Positions 16,175-24,433 of a stretch of DNA of 41,520 nt are shown one piece after another (the stretch's first letter is position 1; the number at the start of each line of letters is the position of its first letter). The DNA lies in assembly GCA_021772835.1 (NCBI GenBank), contig JAJFLE010000085.1:1-41520 (forward strand), read 5' to 3'. Position numbers and translations under genes: made by a program. The DNA comes from Mariprofundus sp. (GTDB lineage Bacteria > Pseudomonadota > Zetaproteobacteria > Mariprofundales > Mariprofundaceae). The notes below the pieces were generated by a model. The model did not search any database. It saw nothing but the letters and a program-made list of their open reading frames with translations, and had not been told where the DNA came from.

Positions 16175-16843
16175 TTATTCAATCAGATGGCCGATACGAT
16201 CCCAGCGTACCGAACCTTTGACACTATCCCAGGACCACCAGACGATAGCAGCACGACCGACCATGTAGGATTGCGGCACAAAACCCCAGAAACGCGAGTC
16301 ACGGGAATTGTTACGGTTATCACCCATAGCAAAGTAATGACCTTCCGGCACTGTCCACTCACCGTCACGAATCGAATAGTCCTTGATCAGCACCTTGTGT
16401 TTGAGACCGTTGAAGTTTTCTTCATTCTGAATGGATACATCAATACCGCCATCAGCCATGAAGTAGGTCCTGTTACCTTCTACTGTCAACGGCATGTCAA
16501 CGCCATTGACGCTCAAATGGTTATTGAGGTAGACGATTTTATCGCCGGGAATGCCTACAATGCGCTTGATGTAATCCTTGGATTTATCTTCGGGATAGAC
16601 AAACACAGCAACATCACCGCGTTTCACCTCTTTTGACATCAACTGGGTATCAGTCATGGGAATTCTGAAGCCATAGGGATAACGCAACACAAACAGATAA
16701 TCACCAATCTCAAGTGTAGGGATCATGCTGGAAGAAGGAATCTTGAATGGTGCAACAATAAAACTGCGAATGACTACAGCCAGAACTGCAATCACCAACA
16801 GACTTTCCAGCCACTCTCGCCAAACCGGTTTCTTATCACTCAT
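16175..16843 (-). CDS. lepB: Signal peptidase I
   Basis: This 222-residue membrane protease removes Sec signal peptides. It has an N-terminal helix (LLVIAVLAVVIRSFIV), the catalytic Ser in IPSSSMIPTL, the catalytic Lys in DYIKRIVGIPGD, and the box GDNRNNSRDSRFWGFV. The ATG at 16843 overlaps the lepA stop as TGATG, with GGAG 7 nt upstream. The single N-terminal helix and 222-residue length are short compared with E. coli LepB but common in other bacteria. Confidence 0.96.
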   Translation of the reverse strand: MSDKKPVWREWLESLLVIAVLAVVIRSFIVAPFKIPSSSMIPTLEIGDYLFVLRYPYGFRIPMTDTQLMSKEVKRGDVAVFVYPEDKSKDYIKRIVGIPGDKIVYLNNHLSVNGVDMPLTVEGNRTYFMADGGIDVSIQNEENFNGLKHKVLIKDYSIRDGEWTVPEGHYFAMGDNRNNSRDSRFWGFVPQSYMVGRAAIVWWSWDSVKGSVRWDRIGHLIE

Positions 16844-18669
16844 CACTTAGCTCCATCGCCCAGTTTCAACACGGCCAGAAAAGCCTCCTGAGGTACGTTC
16901 ACGCTACCGATAGACTTCATCCGCTTCTTACCTGCCTTCTGCTTTTCCAGCAGTTTTCGTTTGCGGGAAATATCACCACCGTAACACTTCGCCGTCACAT
17001 TTTTACGTACGCCTTTAATTGTTTCCCGGGCCAAGATACGACTACCAATTGCAGCCTGCAAGGGCACATCAAACTGATGACGCGGAATCAACTCGCGTAG
17101 TTTTTTCACCAGGTCCCGGCCGCGTGACTCAGCGATCGAGCGATGCACGATCAGGGAGAGTGCATCCACAGGCTCTGCGTGAACCAGCACATCAAGCTTC
17201 ACCACATCACTGACAGTGAATTCGGACAGCTCATAATCCATCGATGCATAACCACGTGATACCGATTTGAGTTTGTCGTAAAAATCGATCACCATCTCGG
17301 CCAGTGGCAATTTATACGTGAGCATCACACGCCCCTGCCCGATAAATTTCATATCCTGCTGCATGCCGCGTCGATCCTGACACAGCTTGATCATCGTGCC
17401 GACAAACTCTTCCGGCATAAAAATATTGGCCAGCACTGTCGGTTCCTCAATACGGTCAATATCCTGGGGTTCGGGAAACTCACTCGGATTGGAAATCTCA
17501 ATGGTGTTTCCATCGGTTTGATAGATGCGGTAAATCACGCTCGGTGCCGTAGTAATCAGATCGAGATCATACTCCCGTTCCAGCCGCTCCTGCACAATTT
17601 CCATATGCAACATGCCAAGGAATCCGCAACGGAAACCCAGCCCCAGCGCCGAAGATGTCTCCGGTTCGAAGGTGAAAGCAGGATCATTCATGTTCAGCTT
17701 TTCAAGCGAATCACGCAGGTCGTTGTAATCGGCGGAATCAACCGGATAGAGACCGGAAAACACCATGGCCTTGGGTTCGCGGTAACCCGGTAACGGCTCG
17801 GTTGCACCATTTTTCAGCGTTGTTACCGTATCACCCACTTTCAGATCAGCCAGCGTTTTGATACCGCCAATCAGAAAACCCACTGCTCCTGATGCCAGCT
17901 GTGGCGTGGAAAAGGGTGTGGGCACAAAATAGCCGACATCCTGCACTTCATAGGAAGCCGCCGTAGGCATCGACATGAGCCTGAATCTGTCACCCTTGCT
18001 TACCGTACCTTCAAATACACGAATCAGGGCTACTGCACCCACATAGGAATCGAACCACGAATCCACAACCAGTGCTCGCAGCGGTTTATCATCATTGTTT
18101 TCAGGTGGTGGTATATGCTCGACTACCGCTTCCAGCACATCGACAATGCCTACACCGGTCTTGGCGGAAATTGGAATTGCACAGGAAGCATCCAGCCCGA
18201 TAACATCCTCGATCTGACGTTTGGCTTCTTCAATATCGGCACTGGGCAAGTCAATTTTATTGATCACAGGAATGATTTCGAGATCGAGATCCATGGCCAG
18301 ATAAACATTGGCAAGCGTCTGGGCTTCCACACCCTGGGCTGCATCCACAATCAGCAGCGCACCTTCACAGGCTTGCAGGGATCGGGAAACTTCATAGGTG
18401 AAATCCACCTGACCTGGAGTATCGATCAGGTTAAGCTGATAGACCTCACCATTTTTAGCCTTGTAGTTCAAAGTCGCCGTTTGCGCCTTGATCGTAATGC
18501 CGCGTTCCTGCTCCAGATCCATCGAATCAAGGACCTGTTTGGTTTTCATCTCACGCTCGGAGAGCGTTCCGGTGAACTCGATCAGTCGATCGGCAAGGGT
18601 AGACTTGCCATGGTCGATATGGGCGATAATGGAAAAATTACGGATATGTGATTGCTTTATCTTACTCAT
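16843..18669 (-). CDS. lepA: Elongation factor 4 (LepA)
   Basis: This translational GTPase of 608 residues acts on ribosomes. It has the G1 motif [17 protein letters not shown] (G3), NKIDLPSAD (G4), and the C-terminal LepA-specific domain with [21 protein letters not shown] and [16 protein letters not shown] chose the ATG at 18669, which gives the family's usual short leader; the frame runs on to 18708. No clear ribosome site is visible. First gene of lepA-lepB-DUF4845-rnc-era. Confidence 0.96.
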   Translation of the reverse strand: MSKIKQSHIRNFSIIAHIDHGKSTLADRLIEFTGTLSEREMKTKQVLDSMDLEQERGITIKAQTATLNYKAKNGEVYQLNLIDTPGQVDFTYEVSRSLQACEGALLIVDAAQGVEAQTLANVYLAMDLDLEIIPVINKIDLPSADIEEAKRQIEDVIGLDASCAIPISAKTGVGIVDVLEAVVEHIPPPENNDDKPLRALVVDSWFDSYVGAVALIRVFEGTVSKGDRFRLMSMPTAASYEVQDVGYFVPTPFSTPQLASGAVGFLIGGIKTLADLKVGDTVTTLKNGATEPLPGYREPKAMVFSGLYPVDSADYNDLRDSLEKLNMNDPAFTFEPETSSALGLGFRCGFLGMLHMEIVQERLEREYDLDLITTAPSVIYRIYQTDGNTIEISNPSEFPEPQDIDRIEEPTVLANIFMPEEFVGTMIKLCQDRRGMQQDMKFIGQGRVMLTYKLPLAEMVIDFYDKLKSVSRGYASMDYELSEFTVSDVVKLDVLVHAEPVDALSLIVHRSIAESRGRDLVKKLRELIPRHQFDVPLQAAIGSRILARETIKGVRKNVTAKCYGGDISRKRKLLEKQKAGKKRMKSIGSVNVPQEAFLAVLKLGDGAK

Positions 18670-18756
18670 TGGTGCGGCAGTGTAGCGATGCACCGATGCC
18701 TGCGCCATAAGGTTATGACATGGCTTTGGTGGTTAGGGCCTGTGCCTGATCAATAT

Positions 18757-19011
18757 TTAATTCAAACGTTGCACACTAACCCTGCCATCAGCAGAAACAT
18801 TGAGCTGATATCGCACACCGTTAGAACAGGTCGCCTGAATGGTTTTATTGCCACTGGCATCCATAGATTCAGCGATGTTATTTACAGTCCTGCCCGGGCA
18901 GGCGTGACCACGCAGTATAATCGTTGTGGCAATATCTTCAGCTTTGCTCACAGCATGCGCTGTAGGCACCATGAACACCATCGCCAACAGAGCCAATAAA
19001 ATTCTTTTCAT
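18757..19011 (-). CDS. Small secreted protein, unknown
   Basis: This 84-residue protein has a clear Sec signal peptide (KRILLALLAMVFMVPTAHA). The short mature domain has two Cys (GHACPG and ATCSNG) that could form a disulfide. No family is recognised. The ATG at 19011 is 7 nt after GGAGG and overlaps the previous stop by 4 bp, so the two genes are coupled. Confidence 0.7.
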   Translation of the reverse strand: MKRILLALLAMVFMVPTAHAVSKAEDIATTIILRGHACPGRTVNNIAESMDASGNKTIQATCSNGVRYQLNVSADGRVSVQRLN

Positions 19012-19571
19012 GCTTTCACCTCCAATAAACTTTTCCATATCGATTCCCGGCTCACATACAGATCGCGGGAAAGCACTGGATCTCCCTCAAGCAGTGTAAC
19101 GATTTTCAACAACAATCCATCAAAATTAGCGCGCACTTCAGCCTTCTTTAATTCGAGCTTGGACTGTTTACGATAACGATTAATCTCTTCGACCAGCCCA
19201 ACAATATCACTACGAATCGCCAATTTGGTAAATACGCCGATTGCATCGGTTTCTTTCAAACGTGTTTTCAATGTGTCTATGTCGACGGTGACTTGCTCTG
19301 TTTTGGCTTTTTCCGGTTTCGTCTCTTCCGCTTCAGTTTTTTCAAATTTGAGCTCTGTTACATTGGCAACCTTTAACACAGGCACCTTAGTCACATGCCT
19401 CTTCACATTCGAATTTGGTTCGGCTGCCTCTACTCTGGAAACATCCGTATTGGAAAAGCCCTGAGCATCAGCATAGAGCGGAAAGGCCAGCATCAGTGCG
19501 ATCAGACACGTGACCACCACGACTATGATGTCCACCACATTCGGAAATTCCGGTGTTTGCATATCTTTCAT
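19008..19571 (-). CDS. Single-pass membrane protein, unknown
   Basis: This 187-residue protein has one N-terminal helix (NVVDIIVVVVTCLIALMLAFPLY), a Lys/Glu/Thr-rich linker and a helical C-terminal domain (about 105-187). A TATAAT box lies 7 nt upstream of the ATG at 19571, so the transcript may begin at the start codon. An ATG three codons earlier (19580) overlaps that box. Overlap with the downstream secreted-protein gene suggests a joint role in the envelope, unknown. Confidence 0.65.
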   Translation of the reverse strand: MKDMQTPEFPNVVDIIVVVVTCLIALMLAFPLYADAQGFSNTDVSRVEAAEPNSNVKRHVTKVPVLKVANVTELKFEKTEAEETKPEKAKTEQVTVDIDTLKTRLKETDAIGVFTKLAIRSDIVGLVEEINRYRKQSKLELKKAEVRANFDGLLLKIVTLLEGDPVLSRDLYVSRESIWKSLLEVKA

Positions 19572-19635
19572 AGAACTCATTATAGGCGATTTATTTCAGT
19601 CAGGCAGATGCAAACATTGCACCCCTGTGACTTTT

Positions 19636-20694
19636 TTACACCTCAAGCCTGGACAGAATGATATCAGCTGCAACTTCAGCACCATCTGCTTCCAAATCCG
19701 GAAACGGCTTTGGTTGTGAATCTGCAACTTCAAGTGCATGCAACCAGTTGCTGCTGGCAAATTCTTTTCTGGTCATGGATACACTCGGCAGCACATTCTC
19801 CAGCCAGCCTTTGAGCATGGGGTATTCCGGGAAATCTGGTCGCTCCACCCAGGCCATGGGTGTTTTTGTGCGCCAGCACTCCGCCAGAATACCGTAACCG
19901 GGTTTACACACGACAACCTCAACAAACGGCATCAAATCCACCGCCATTAAATCTGCACTGAATGCGATCGACGTAACATTATCAGGGGCATCATGGGGAG
20001 CATTTGGAATCAGAAACTGCCATTCATCCATCACCGACAGCCTCTGCAGATCAAAGGCAGGCTGATGGGAACCACCAAACACCACCAACGCGACTTTTGA
20101 ACGGATTCTCTTAAACGGACACTGCTCAACTGACGGAAAGGCAGCTATCAGTGGTATCTTCTGTTGATTTGGAAACACATGCATGTCCATCGCCATCGGT
20201 GGTGTAAGAAGCAGATCGCACTGGCTATATGCTGCGTTTAATTTCTCCAGCACAGCATCACCAGCACTCAACCAGTGGGAGTAGATGGTGAACCAATCCA
20301 GAGTTGCCAGACCCAAGCCAGGTACCTCCAGCGCTCTGGCCGCAGGAAATGCCAGAGGAGAGATGTCGGAGATAACCAGCGCTGCTTTAAAGGTTCGAAG
20401 CAGCTGAATCTCCCTGTTGATCCGGTCATCGATTGTGAGCAGCCACTGTCTTATGCCAAAAATGGAAGCCTCGCGATCCTCTTCAATGGCGGTTTTCTGT
20501 ACAACACCGACATCCACAGGCGTTCGCTCAAGCTCACATTCAAATTGCAACCGAGCCCTGATCTCAGCTTCAGGCAACGCACAGCGAATCAGGAACTTAC
20601 AATCCGGTCGCAATGTGTAGACTTGATTGAGTACCGGCGCCATCTGTGCCAGATGCCCGAAACCATGACCGCTGATGTATACGGCGACATTCAC
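19636..20694 (-). CDS. Glycosyltransferase-like protein (MurG/arabinokinase N-terminal type)
   Basis: This 352-residue protein begins VAVYISGHGFGHLAQM, the glycine/His loop of GT-B folds seen in MurG and in the N-terminal part of L-arabinokinase. A later segment, EVVVCKPGYGILAECWRTKTPMAWV, looks like the nucleotide-sugar binding half. It follows the amylosucrase gene by 58 bp, so it may extend the sucrose/glucan operon. Substrate is unknown. Alternatives are a UDP-sugar-binding regulator or a non-catalytic homologue. Confidence 0.65.
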   Translation of the reverse strand: MNVAVYISGHGFGHLAQMAPVLNQVYTLRPDCKFLIRCALPEAEIRARLQFECELERTPVDVGVVQKTAIEEDREASIFGIRQWLLTIDDRINREIQLLRTFKAALVISDISPLAFPAARALEVPGLGLATLDWFTIYSHWLSAGDAVLEKLNAAYSQCDLLLTPPMAMDMHVFPNQQKIPLIAAFPSVEQCPFKRIRSKVALVVFGGSHQPAFDLQRLSVMDEWQFLIPNAPHDAPDNVTSIAFSADLMAVDLMPFVEVVVCKPGYGILAECWRTKTPMAWVERPDFPEYPMLKGWLENVLPSVSMTRKEFASSNWLHALEVADSQPKPFPDLEADGAEVAADIILSRLEV

Positions 20695-20752
20695 CCTGAT
20701 GACTGCTGCAAGGCGAATTTACCCGAGAAAAAAGCTGCCAAAACTATTGCCC

Positions 20753-22708
20753 CTACTCGCCGAACCAGAAAAAACCGAAGGCAGGGATTGCCAGTCTGTC
20801 GTTGAAGACCGGCGGGCGCTCGCCACTGATCAAATCAACGGTATTCTCGAAACGGAAAAAACCGAACTGGCGCAGAACATCCAGATCCAGATACTGACTT
20901 TGGGCATCAAAGTTCCCGACCACCAGTACTCTGGAGTGCATGGATTGCTGATCGAAACGTGCAAAAACAAACAGGTGTGGATTATCCACAGCAATCAGTT
21001 CGCGATTGTTATAATCGGCAAAGGCCGGGATCTCCTTGCGCACGGCAATCATCTTTTTCAGGCCAGAGAAAATGCGCTGTTCAACACTGCCTGCACAGTT
21101 GCGCAACTCGGCTTTGTCCCAATCGATATTGGGCCGATGAATCCAGCGACTGTCGCTGCGCTTGACCTCATCATCAAGGTAGACGTAGTCATTAAGCGTG
21201 CCGATTTCATCACCATAGTAGAGCAACGGAATACCGCCGAAAGAGAGTATCATGCTATGCAACAGCAGTATGATGCGAATGGCCGTATCGATCGCTACCT
21301 GGTCACCACTCTCCAGCGCGCTCTCCAGGCCAACCAGTGATGCCAGCGAACCGCAGATGCGGGCATCACCCGTTTTTTCATTCTCCCCGAAGGGGTGGCC
21401 GCGTGCAGGTGAGTCGGCAAATCGGCCAGTCAGATAGTCGACCAGAAAAAGACGATGCGCCTGCGGATCATAGTCACAATTACGGATGTCACTGTCGTCA
21501 AATCCCAGTCCTATATCATCGTGACAACGCACATAGTTGAGCCAGGTCGCCCGCTCCAGCTTATCGGGCAGACTCCTGATGCCGCGATTGAGCAACGTCG
21601 TCTTTTTCGTTGCCACCGCCTCCCAGAGCAACGCCATAAAGGTGGCGTTATAGGCAATCTCACACTCCTTGGCGATCACTGCATCTTCACCAAAATATTT
21701 GGTGATCTCTACCGGTGCCACGATGGCTTCGGCGATAAACAGCACACCGGGTGCGGTGACCTGACAGCAGTCCTTCATCAATTGCAGGATCAGGTGCGCT
21801 TCACGTTCATTCTGGCAACTACTGCCAATCTTCTTCCAGAGAAAAGCGACTGCATCCAGGCGCACGATATCGGCCCCCTGATTGGCCCAGAACAAGATGA
21901 TATCCATCATCTCGATAAATACGGCCGGGTTACTGTAGTTCAAATCCCACTGATAATGGTTGAACGAGGTCATCACCCACTTGCCCATGACTTCATCCCA
22001 GGTGAAGTTGCCCGGTGCAATTTCGGGGAAAATTTCAGGCATTGTCTCTTCAAACATGTCCGGAATTTCGCGATTATCAAACACGTAGTAGTAGTCCTGA
22101 TAGCGTTTTTCTCCGGCGCGTGCACGCTGCGCCCACCCATGTTCATCAGAGGTGTGGTTCAGCACCACATCAAGGGTAAGCAGCATATTTCTTTTTTTAA
22201 GCTTGCTCGACAGCCTCTGAATGTCCTCCAGTGAACCGATACGCTCATCGATGCGGCGGAAATCGCGTACCGCATAACCACCATCGCTGTGCCCCGGCGG
22301 ACAATCGAGCACGGGCAGCACATGCACCATATTGATGCCCAGCTCCTGCAGGTAGTACAGCCTGTCCTGCAACCCCTTGAGATTACCGGCAAAACCGTCA
22401 CTGTACAAAGCCATCCCTGTCCACTGCTGGCTCAAAAACCAGTCATGATCCTTTTCACGCTGCACATCGCTCTTTTTCAGCGTTGCTGATCGCTTGATAT
22501 ACTGGCGTGCCAGTGTTTCCACCAGTCGCTGCATCTGTTCCGGCAGATCGGGCCGGTCACCGTAGAGACGGTAGAACAGAGAATGGATGGCATAAAAGTT
22601 GGCCCCCAGACGGGTGTAGAAATGCTGCATCCCGCGATGGCTTTTGATCTCAGGCTTGAGCGCAATCAGTATTTCGTTGAGTAACGAGTGTGATACCTGT
22701 TCATACAT
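20753..22708 (-). CDS. ams: Amylosucrase (GH13)
   Basis: This 651-residue GH13 enzyme has the alpha-amylase core: DVVLNHTSDEHGW, nucleophile region GADIVRLDAVAFLWK, acid/base region GVLFIAEAIV and the third acid in RCHDDIGLGFDD. The N-terminal helical domain is the type seen in amylosucrases. These make alpha-1,4-glucan from sucrose or split sucrose to glucose and fructose. The ATG at 22708 has AGGA at 8 nt and overlaps the fructokinase end by 8 bp. Closest alternatives are other GH13_4 sucrose hydrolases. Confidence 0.88.
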   Translation of the reverse strand: MYEQVSHSLLNEILIALKPEIKSHRGMQHFYTRLGANFYAIHSLFYRLYGDRPDLPEQMQRLVETLARQYIKRSATLKKSDVQREKDHDWFLSQQWTGMALYSDGFAGNLKGLQDRLYYLQELGINMVHVLPVLDCPPGHSDGGYAVRDFRRIDERIGSLEDIQRLSSKLKKRNMLLTLDVVLNHTSDEHGWAQRARAGEKRYQDYYYVFDNREIPDMFEETMPEIFPEIAPGNFTWDEVMGKWVMTSFNHYQWDLNYSNPAVFIEMMDIILFWANQGADIVRLDAVAFLWKKIGSSCQNEREAHLILQLMKDCCQVTAPGVLFIAEAIVAPVEITKYFGEDAVIAKECEIAYNATFMALLWEAVATKKTTLLNRGIRSLPDKLERATWLNYVRCHDDIGLGFDDSDIRNCDYDPQAHRLFLVDYLTGRFADSPARGHPFGENEKTGDARICGSLASLVGLESALESGDQVAIDTAIRIILLLHSMILSFGGIPLLYYGDEIGTLNDYVYLDDEVKRSDSRWIHRPNIDWDKAELRNCAGSVEQRIFSGLKKMIAVRKEIPAFADYNNRELIAVDNPHLFVFARFDQQSMHSRVLVVGNFDAQSQYLDLDVLRQFGFFRFENTVDLISGERPPVFNDRLAIPAFGFFWFGE

Positions 22709-23609
22709 GCTGATGATCCTGTTTTTCCCATGATTCGATAATATTGTTATAGAAATCTTTATTGTCGGTTGTTGCACCGCGTATGCCAACGACCTCGCTG
22801 GCAAATGCCTGTGCCCGACTTAATGTCAGCGGCACAGGCCAGCGACGAGTCAGGCCTGTTATAAGCACACTGCAGAAAGCATCGCCCGCCCCCACCGTAT
22901 CGACCAGCGTGGCTTTTTCTCCGGGCTGCACCGTGTGACGGGAGCCATCGGCACAGATCGCCGTTGCGCCCCGCGCACCTCGGGTTAACAGCAAATAGTC
23001 CGGCTCATGCTGCATCACTGCCGCGATACGCGCCTCTTCATTGCAAAAATCCGGCAACAACTGCTGCAGTTCGTCACTGTTGAGTTTGATCCAGCGCGCC
23101 TGTTGCAACAGCGGTCGGAGCAAAGCCTGCGACCACCACGGCGTGCGCAGGTTGATATCGAGAAACTGCGCTGCGCTGGTCTGCTGGCGAACGCGGGTCA
23201 GTGCCTGTGCAGAAGTTGCCTGACGCAGTGCCAGTGAACCGTGGTAGAGCAACCACGGGGTCCCGGCCAGATCGGGGAGCTCTCCTGCATCGATAAAATC
23301 ATAGGCACACTGCTCGACAATCTCATAGTGCGGTTCGCCATGGCTGAAGCTCACCTCCACCCTGCCTGTCGGGTGGCTTTCATCATGCTGGAGACCACTG
23401 ACATCCATACCCCACTGCAACATGGATGCGCGCACCTGCTGCCCGGCTGCATCGTTACCTATGCGTGAAATCAACAACGGCGAAAGCCCGAAAGCCTGCA
23501 GATGCCAGGCCACATTAAAGGGAGCCCCGCCAAGCACCGAAGTGCCGTCGGGGAAATGATCAAACAGCACCTCGCCAAAAATCAGTGCGCGTAATGACTG
23601 GACACTCAC
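22701..23609 (-). CDS. fruK: Fructokinase (PfkB family)
   Basis: This 302-residue ribokinase-fold kinase has GGAPFNVAWHLQAFG near the N-terminus and the catalytic motif DTVGAGDAFCS. It likely phosphorylates fructose freed from sucrose to fructose 6-phosphate, returning it to sucrose synthesis. Start is GTG, with GGGAG 5 nt before it, overlapping the phosphatase stop as GTGA. The symbol follows methanotroph sucrose-operon usage; it is not the 1-phosphofructokinase fruK of E. coli. Confidence 0.87.
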   Translation of the reverse strand: MSVQSLRALIFGEVLFDHFPDGTSVLGGAPFNVAWHLQAFGLSPLLISRIGNDAAGQQVRASMLQWGMDVSGLQHDESHPTGRVEVSFSHGEPHYEIVEQCAYDFIDAGELPDLAGTPWLLYHGSLALRQATSAQALTRVRQQTSAAQFLDINLRTPWWSQALLRPLLQQARWIKLNSDELQQLLPDFCNEEARIAAVMQHEPDYLLLTRGARGATAICADGSRHTVQPGEKATLVDTVGAGDAFCSVLITGLTRRWPVPLTLSRAQAFASEVVGIRGATTDNKDFYNNIIESWEKQDHQHV

Positions 23610-24433
23610 AGCTGCTCCCTCAGCCAGCGATCATAGCGGGGGTGATAATGCACCAGCCCTTCAAGTATGCCTGCGCTGTAGTTGCCGTTCATGCCCAGAT
23701 AACCGCCCTGCGCCAGATACAGATCGCCGTCGAATGCCAATGCATCCCGCCGCACGTCATCACTGGCATTGGCCACCAGTACCGACGGTATCGGACTTGT
23801 CAGCACATCCAGGTCGTTGCCACTGTCGCCTGCAAAGAGCATATCACGACGGGCAAAACCGAAGCGTGCGGCAAGAAATTCGATAGCATGCCGTTTGTTG
23901 GCCGAGGCAGGAAGTATATCAAGCAGGCCCACGCCCCTGGCATCATCCATGCTCCAGATCAGGTTTGCCTTTAGCCCCAGAGCCTGCAGTCGTGTCTCAA
24001 CCGCTGCCCTGGCTGACGGCTTATTCCACGTGACAGGGGTGTAATAACTAAGCTTGAAACGTCCCTGTTTTTCAGGCTCCTGCAATTGCAAAGCATTCAG
24101 ACCGGTCAGCCCTGCCTGCAAATCAGCCGGGGCCAGATTCCCCCAGTCCGGTGCGATCTCGTCGTCCCAGGCTTGCAAACGCGTCCATTCGCCTTTTTTG
24201 ATGTCATAGATCGTCGCACCGACATCCGCAATCACATCATCGGGTACGGGAAGATCGAACTCCTTAATCGCCTGTTCGATCAGGCTGCGATCGCGACCGC
24301 TGACATAAACCAGTCTGACTTCGGCCTTGCATGCCAGTTGACGAAACAGTGCTCTTGCTCCTGCTGATTCAGGTGCATCACCGTTGGGAATTAACGTTCG
24401 ATCCAGATCGGCACAAAGCAGAATGCGACTCAA
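23606..24433 (-). CDS. spp: Sucrose-6-phosphate phosphatase (HAD-IIB)
   Basis: This 275-residue HAD hydrolase has all catalytic motifs: DLDRTL near the N-terminus, SGRDRS, a Lys in SANKRHAIEF, and GDSGNDLDVL. It likely dephosphorylates sucrose 6-phosphate made by the upstream enzyme. A TTG start overlaps the sps stop as TTGA, with GGGGGCG nearby. A related mannosyl-3-phosphoglycerate phosphatase role is less likely given the neighbours. Confidence 0.85.
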   Translation of the reverse strand: MSRILLCADLDRTLIPNGDAPESAGARALFRQLACKAEVRLVYVSGRDRSLIEQAIKEFDLPVPDDVIADVGATIYDIKKGEWTRLQAWDDEIAPDWGNLAPADLQAGLTGLNALQLQEPEKQGRFKLSYYTPVTWNKPSARAAVETRLQALGLKANLIWSMDDARGVGLLDILPASANKRHAIEFLAARFGFARRDMLFAGDSGNDLDVLTSPIPSVLVANASDDVRRDALAFDGDLYLAQGGYLGMNGNYSAGILEGLVHYHPRYDRWLREQL

